Positions 15,286 through 17,904 of a stretch of DNA of 17,904 bases are shown here, piece by piece. Position 1 is the first letter of the stretch. The number at the start of each line of letters is the position of its first letter. The notes beneath the pieces were generated by a model that worked only from the letters and a program-made list of their open reading frames with translations, did not search any database and was not told where the DNA came from. Made by a program: the position numbers and the translations under genes. The DNA is from Bryobacterales bacterium (lineage in GTDB: Bacteria > Acidobacteriota > Terriglobia > Bryobacterales > Bryobacteraceae). Location of the stretch: positions 1,029 to 18,932 of the forward strand of contig PKYZ01000235.1 in NCBI GenBank assembly GCA_003132865.1, given 5' to 3'.

Positions 15286-15302
15286 TGTAGCCAATAGCTA
15301 CA
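15286..15302. promoter_or_regulatory. Palindromic operator candidate of the toxin-antitoxin locus
   Basis: Perfect inverted repeat TGTAGC (15286-15291) / GCTACA (15297-15302) around CAATA, ending 10 bases before the toxin start. HigA-type antitoxins repress their own operon by binding palindromes at the promoter, and this position and size fit. I recall similar TAGC/GCTA palindromes in front of other loci of this toxin type. Confidence 0.55.
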
Positions 15303-15312
15303 ATGAGGTTTG

Positions 15313-15661
15313 ATGGCCAATGGACTGGTCGCTCTCGCGATCTATGCCACCGCGGGCGGCAGGAAACCATTCCAGGAGTGGGTCGAGTCGCTCAAGGACT
15401 ACGAAGCTAAGGCCCGCGTGTTCGTCCGGCTGGGCGCGTCCGATTGGGCAATCCTGGCGATTGCAAGCCGGTGGGCGATGGCGTTTCCGAGCTTCGCGTC
15501 AAAGTCCAGGCTACCAGGTGTACTTTGGACAGGAGGGCAGAATGTTGGTCATCCTTTTGTGTGGCGGCAACAAGGCCACTCAACGCAAAGACATCGCGGA
15601 CGCGAAGAGATATTGGCGGGACTACAGGAGCAGGAAACATGCCGCGAAGCGTGCCGTATGA
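15313..15661 (+). pseudogene. higB: Frameshifted HigB/RelE-superfamily toxin gene (addiction module killer type)
   Basis: Three frames read in series give one toxin of about 115 aa: frame from ATG 15313 (LVALAIYATAGGRKPFQEWV, ESLKDYEAKARVFVRLG), then LGNPGDCKPVGDGVSELRV, then SPGYQVYFGQEGRMLVILLC and GGNKATQRKDIADAKRYW to TGA 15659-15661. The order and motifs match the TIGR02683 / PF05973-type putative addiction-module killer family. Single-base losses near 15434 (restoring one C gives LGRVRLGNPG) and near 15503 explain both breaks. As it stands translation ends in a wrong frame, so no active toxin is expected unless the bases are assembly errors. Its end overlaps the antitoxin start by 23 bases. 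Confidence 0.8.
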
Positions 15662-15935
15662 CGATTATCTCATCGAGTCTCTCAAGGACCGCCGCCGAGC
15701 GGAGGCATACCTCAACGCGGCGTTGGAGGAGGACGATCCGCGCGTGTTTCTGCTCGCTTTGCGGAACGTCGCACAGGCCCGAGGAATGAGTAAGCTGGCC
15801 GCGAAGAGCAGCCTGAATCGGGAAAGCCTCTATAAGATGTTATCCAAGCGAGGTAACCCCAGCCTGCAGAGTCTCGGCGCCCTCTTGAACGGCCTTGGCT
15901 TTCGGCTGGCCGTGGAATCCAAGGACGCCGCGTGA
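15639..15935 (+). CDS. higA: HigA-like antitoxin (XRE-family helix-turn-helix)
   Basis: 98 aa. The start ATG 15639 is chosen because AGGAG (15626-15630) lies 8 bases upstream and the N-terminus PRSVPYDDYLIESLKDRRRA is typical of TIGR02684-like antidote proteins. The HTH region is about 41-90: LRNVAQARGMSKLAAKSSLN, RESLYKMLSKRGNP, SLQSLGALLNGLGFRLAV. It neutralises the toxin by direct binding and represses the operon at a palindrome. Toxin-first order with overlap is normal for this type. The reading frame is intact although the toxin is broken. It converges on tyrA with 21 bases between. Confidence 0.88.
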   Translation: MPRSVPYDDYLIESLKDRRRAEAYLNAALEEDDPRVFLLALRNVAQARGMSKLAAKSSLNRESLYKMLSKRGNPSLQSLGALLNGLGFRLAVESKDAA

Positions 15936-15956
15936 AAGTCTTGCTCCGACCCGGTT

Positions 15957-16808
15957 TCAATAGCTCTGCCGGCTTCGCAGCCGCCCGGCCAACTCCGCCG
16001 CCCGCAGAAACTCCTCCCGCGCGCCGTGCGTGCGCAGGTTCTCGCGAAGGTGCTCCAACTCGTTGATATACGCCGTGAGCGCCTGCTCGATGGATTCCGT
16101 GTTGGTGGCCAGGATGTCCCGCCACAACTCATACGCGCTCAGCGCCAGGCGCGTGCTGTCGATCAACCCCGGTCCGGCCACCTGCAAATCTTCCGGCGCG
16201 GTCAGGTTTTCCGCCACCGTGGCCGCCAGCGCGGTCGAAGCAAGCTGCGGCAAGTGCGACGTAAACGAGACCAGCCGGTCGTGCTCGGCCGCGCCCAGCA
16301 CCACGGTCTTCGCCCCGATGCGGCCCAGCCACTCCACGAACGCGCGCGCCGCGGGCGTCTGCAGTTCTTCGGGCGCCGCGGGCGTCAGCACATACGTGCG
16401 GCCGCGGAACAGATCCGCATCCGCTTCCGCCGCGCCGCGTTTCTCCTTCCCGGCGAGCGGATGCCCTCCCAGGAACTGGCAACGCCGCACCAGCTTGCGC
16501 GCCTCGGTGACGATGGCGTGCTTGGTGCTGCCCGCGTCGGTAATGAGCGCGCCGGGCCGCACCAGCGGGTCAAGCTGGTGCAGCGTGTCCAGAATGCGTC
16601 CGATGGGCTGCGCCAGATACAGCAGGTCCGCCGAACGGGCGGCCTGATCGAGCGTTGCGCCGCGGTCGACCGCGCCCCGCTCCAGCCCCGCGCGCAACGC
16701 CGCTTCCGAGCTGACGCCCAGGATCGTGCCGCGGAAGCCCGCATTCTTCAGCGCCAGGCCGAACGATCCCCCGATCAGCCCTACTCCAACAATCGCGACC
16801 GTTTCCAT
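15957..16808 (-). CDS. tyrA: Prephenate dehydrogenase
   Basis: Oxidatively decarboxylates prephenate to 4-hydroxyphenylpyruvate with NAD(P)+, on the way to tyrosine, in the cytoplasm; arogenate as substrate cannot be excluded. 283 aa, a one-domain TyrA with neither chorismate mutase nor ACT domain. Motifs: dinucleotide fold IVGVGLIGGSFGLAL (6-20), ITDAGSTK (88-95), FLGGHPLAGKEKRGAAEADA (112-131), DLFRGRTYVLTP (132-143) and the helical-domain block HDRLVSFTSHLPQLASTAL with its conserved His residues. It starts 13 bases after the aroF stop, so both belong to one operon. Confidence 0.93.
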   Translation of the reverse strand: METVAIVGVGLIGGSFGLALKNAGFRGTILGVSSEAALRAGLERGAVDRGATLDQAARSADLLYLAQPIGRILDTLHQLDPLVRPGALITDAGSTKHAIVTEARKLVRRCQFLGGHPLAGKEKRGAAEADADLFRGRTYVLTPAAPEELQTPAARAFVEWLGRIGAKTVVLGAAEHDRLVSFTSHLPQLASTALAATVAENLTAPEDLQVAGPGLIDSTRLALSAYELWRDILATNTESIEQALTAYINELEHLRENLRTHGAREEFLRAAELAGRLRSRQSY

Positions 16809-16821
16809 CTGCGCGCCCGCC

Positions 16822-17835
16822 TCAGATCGTCCGGCCCACCGCCGGCGCGATCATGCGCAATTGCCCCATGAGCTCTTCAAACTGCTCCGGCCGCAGCGAT
16901 TGCGCGCCATCGCTCAACGCGCGGTCGGGATCGGGATGCACTTCGATCAGCAGTCCATCGGCGCCGGCGGCCACCGCGGCGCGCGCCATGGGCGCCACTT
17001 TGTCGCGCCGTCCAGTGCCGTGCGAGGGGTCGGCCACCATGGGCAGATGCGAAAGCTTCTTCACCACCGGAATGGCCGAGATATCCATGGTGTTGCGCGT
17101 GTAAGTCTCAAACGTGCGTATGCCGCGCTCGCACAGGATCACATCATAGTTGCCGCCCGCCATAATATACTCCGCGGAAAGCAGCAGCTCTTCAATGGTC
17201 GCCGCGATCCCGCGTTTCAGCAACACCGGCTTGCGCAGCTTGCCAAGCTCGCGCAGCAGGTTGAAGTTCTGCATGTTGCGCGCGCCCACTTGCAGAATAT
17301 CGGAATACTCGGCCACCAGCGGAATCTGGGTCTGATCCATCACCTCGCTCACCACTATCAGGCCGTTGCGGTCGGCCGCCGCGCGCAGCATTTGCAAACC
17401 TTCGCCGCCCAAGCCTTGGAAGCTGTAGGGCGAAGATCGCGGTTTGAATGCGCCGCCGCGAATCACGCGGGCCCCCGCGCGCGCCACCTGCGCCGCCACG
17501 CAATCGATCTGCTCGCGGCTCTCCACGCTGCACGGCCCGGCCATTACTACCACCTGCTCACCGCCGATGGACACCCCGCCGGCCTTCACCACCGTTCCGC
17601 CGGGATTGAAATTCCGGCTGGCCAGCTTGTAGGGCGAGGCAATGCGATGCGCCTCCTTCACGCCCTCCATCACCTCGAAAACCTCGAGGTCTACATCCAC
17701 CTTGCCGCCCACGCCGCCGAGCACCGTATGCATCACGCCCGTCGAGCGATGCACGTCGTAGCCCTCGCCCACCATGCGATCGATCACCGCCTGAATCTGG
17801 GCCTCAGCGGCCCCCTGTTGCATGACGACTAACAT
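16822..17835 (-). CDS. aroF: 3-deoxy-7-phosphoheptulonate (DAHP) synthase, short type with N-terminal regulatory domain
   Basis: Condenses phosphoenolpyruvate and erythrose 4-phosphate to DAHP, the entry step of the shikimate pathway. 337 aa. Residues 1-70 look like the ferredoxin-like/ACT-like domain of the Thermotoga-type enzyme ([20 protein letters not shown]), which gives tyrosine feedback control in that relative. The barrel has GPCSVES (100-106, metal-ligand Cys102), [17 protein letters not shown] (125-141), LLKRG (205-209), [13 protein letters not shown] (268-280, His272) and [14 protein letters not shown] (297-310). ATG 17835 directly abuts the TAA of the upstream reading frame, with GGAG 9 bases before it. 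KDO8P synthase is a paralogue, but the N-terminal domain and neighbour tyrA favour DAHP synthase. Confidence 0.94.
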   Translation of the reverse strand: MLVVMQQGAAEAQIQAVIDRMVGEGYDVHRSTGVMHTVLGGVGGKVDVDLEVFEVMEGVKEAHRIASPYKLASRNFNPGGTVVKAGGVSIGGEQVVVMAGPCSVESREQIDCVAAQVARAGARVIRGGAFKPRSSPYSFQGLGGEGLQMLRAAADRNGLIVVSEVMDQTQIPLVAEYSDILQVGARNMQNFNLLRELGKLRKPVLLKRGIAATIEELLLSAEYIMAGGNYDVILCERGIRTFETYTRNTMDISAIPVVKKLSHLPMVADPSHGTGRRDKVAPMARAAVAAGADGLLIEVHPDPDRALSDGAQSLRPEQFEELMGQLRMIAPAVGRTI

Positions 17836-17904
17836 TTATGAATCTCCGTCCGTGCTGGTTTCCATGCGAATTCTTTGGATGGTGCGCATCTCGTCGATGA
17901 TGCG
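17836..17904 (-). CDS. C-terminal end of an upstream gene, possibly chorismate mutase-related (partial)
   Basis: The minus-strand frame RIIDEMRTIQRIRMETSTDG then DS is open from the window edge to TAA 17838-17836, immediately before the aroF ATG. Only 22 residues are visible. The helical IIDEMRTIQ pattern would suit the last helix of an AroQ-type chorismate mutase, and the aroF-tyrA context supports an aromatic-pathway enzyme, but so short a tail cannot settle it. Confidence 0.45.
   Translation of the reverse strand, partial: RIIDEMRTIQRIRMETSTDGDS

Noticed and set aside
16726..17832. Long plus-strand frame (368 codons) opposite aroF
   Set aside because: It is the antisense shadow of a certain DAHP synthase gene, His/Arg/Ala-rich, as expected from high-GC codon use.

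Overview
The window looks like chromosomal DNA of a high-GC soil acidobacterium, most likely from the Solibacter/Bryobacter branch (Bryobacterales). Three things point there: an exported beta-propeller-like protein ending in the Solibacter-type C-terminal domain (TIGR03437), a very large TonB-dependent receptor that opens with a carboxypeptidase-regulatory-like domain, and a membrane-bound PP2C phosphatase / Ser-Thr kinase pair. No tRNA, rRNA, insertion sequence, phage gene or CRISPR array was seen.

Layout. (1) 1-3346, plus strand: a 5'-truncated PP2C phosphatase with a transmembrane helix and an outer beta-helix domain, overlapping by one base a membrane Ser/Thr kinase with a TPR-like outer part. 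(2) 3300-4546, minus strand: an exported FecR-domain protein followed by the wreck of a DUF1579-like exported protein (internal loss plus frameshift). (3) 4725-6617, plus: the exported Solibacter-type protein, ending at a bidirectional terminator shared with (4) a minus-strand cold-shock protein gene (6689-6892). The csp leader contains a near-consensus promoter, an intrinsic terminator with a UUCG loop and a possible competing antiterminator. (5) 7110-9082, plus: thiL (thiamine-monophosphate kinase) overlapping by ATGA an O-methyltransferase gene. (6) 9203-10030, plus: an exported acidobacterial protein of unknown role; 10105-10602, minus: a DUF1990 protein. (7) 10603-11481: about 880 bases with no convincing known gene, turning AT-rich and holding a doubtful 95-codon ORF and a 10-codon mini-ORF ahead of (8) a TonB-dependent receptor (11482-14805) with its own terminator. 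(9) 14894-15232, minus: a small MerR-like/coiled-coil protein. (10) 15286-15935, plus: a toxin-antitoxin locus in which the toxin is frameshifted twice while the antitoxin and a palindromic operator look intact. (11) 15957-17904, minus: an aromatic amino acid operon, with the tail of an upstream gene, then aroF (DAHP synthase), then tyrA (prephenate dehydrogenase).

How the parts fit. The phosphatase and kinase would set opposing phosphorylation states inside the cell while each carries a different domain outside the membrane, so together they look like a two-input transmembrane switch. aroF and tyrA supply the first and a late step of tyrosine synthesis. The TonB receptor, the FecR-domain protein and the Solibacter-type protein are envelope or exported functions. 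The most unusual candidates are the phosphatase/kinase pair and the csp leader, which could be a transcription-attenuation switch controlled by the RNA-melting protein it encodes.
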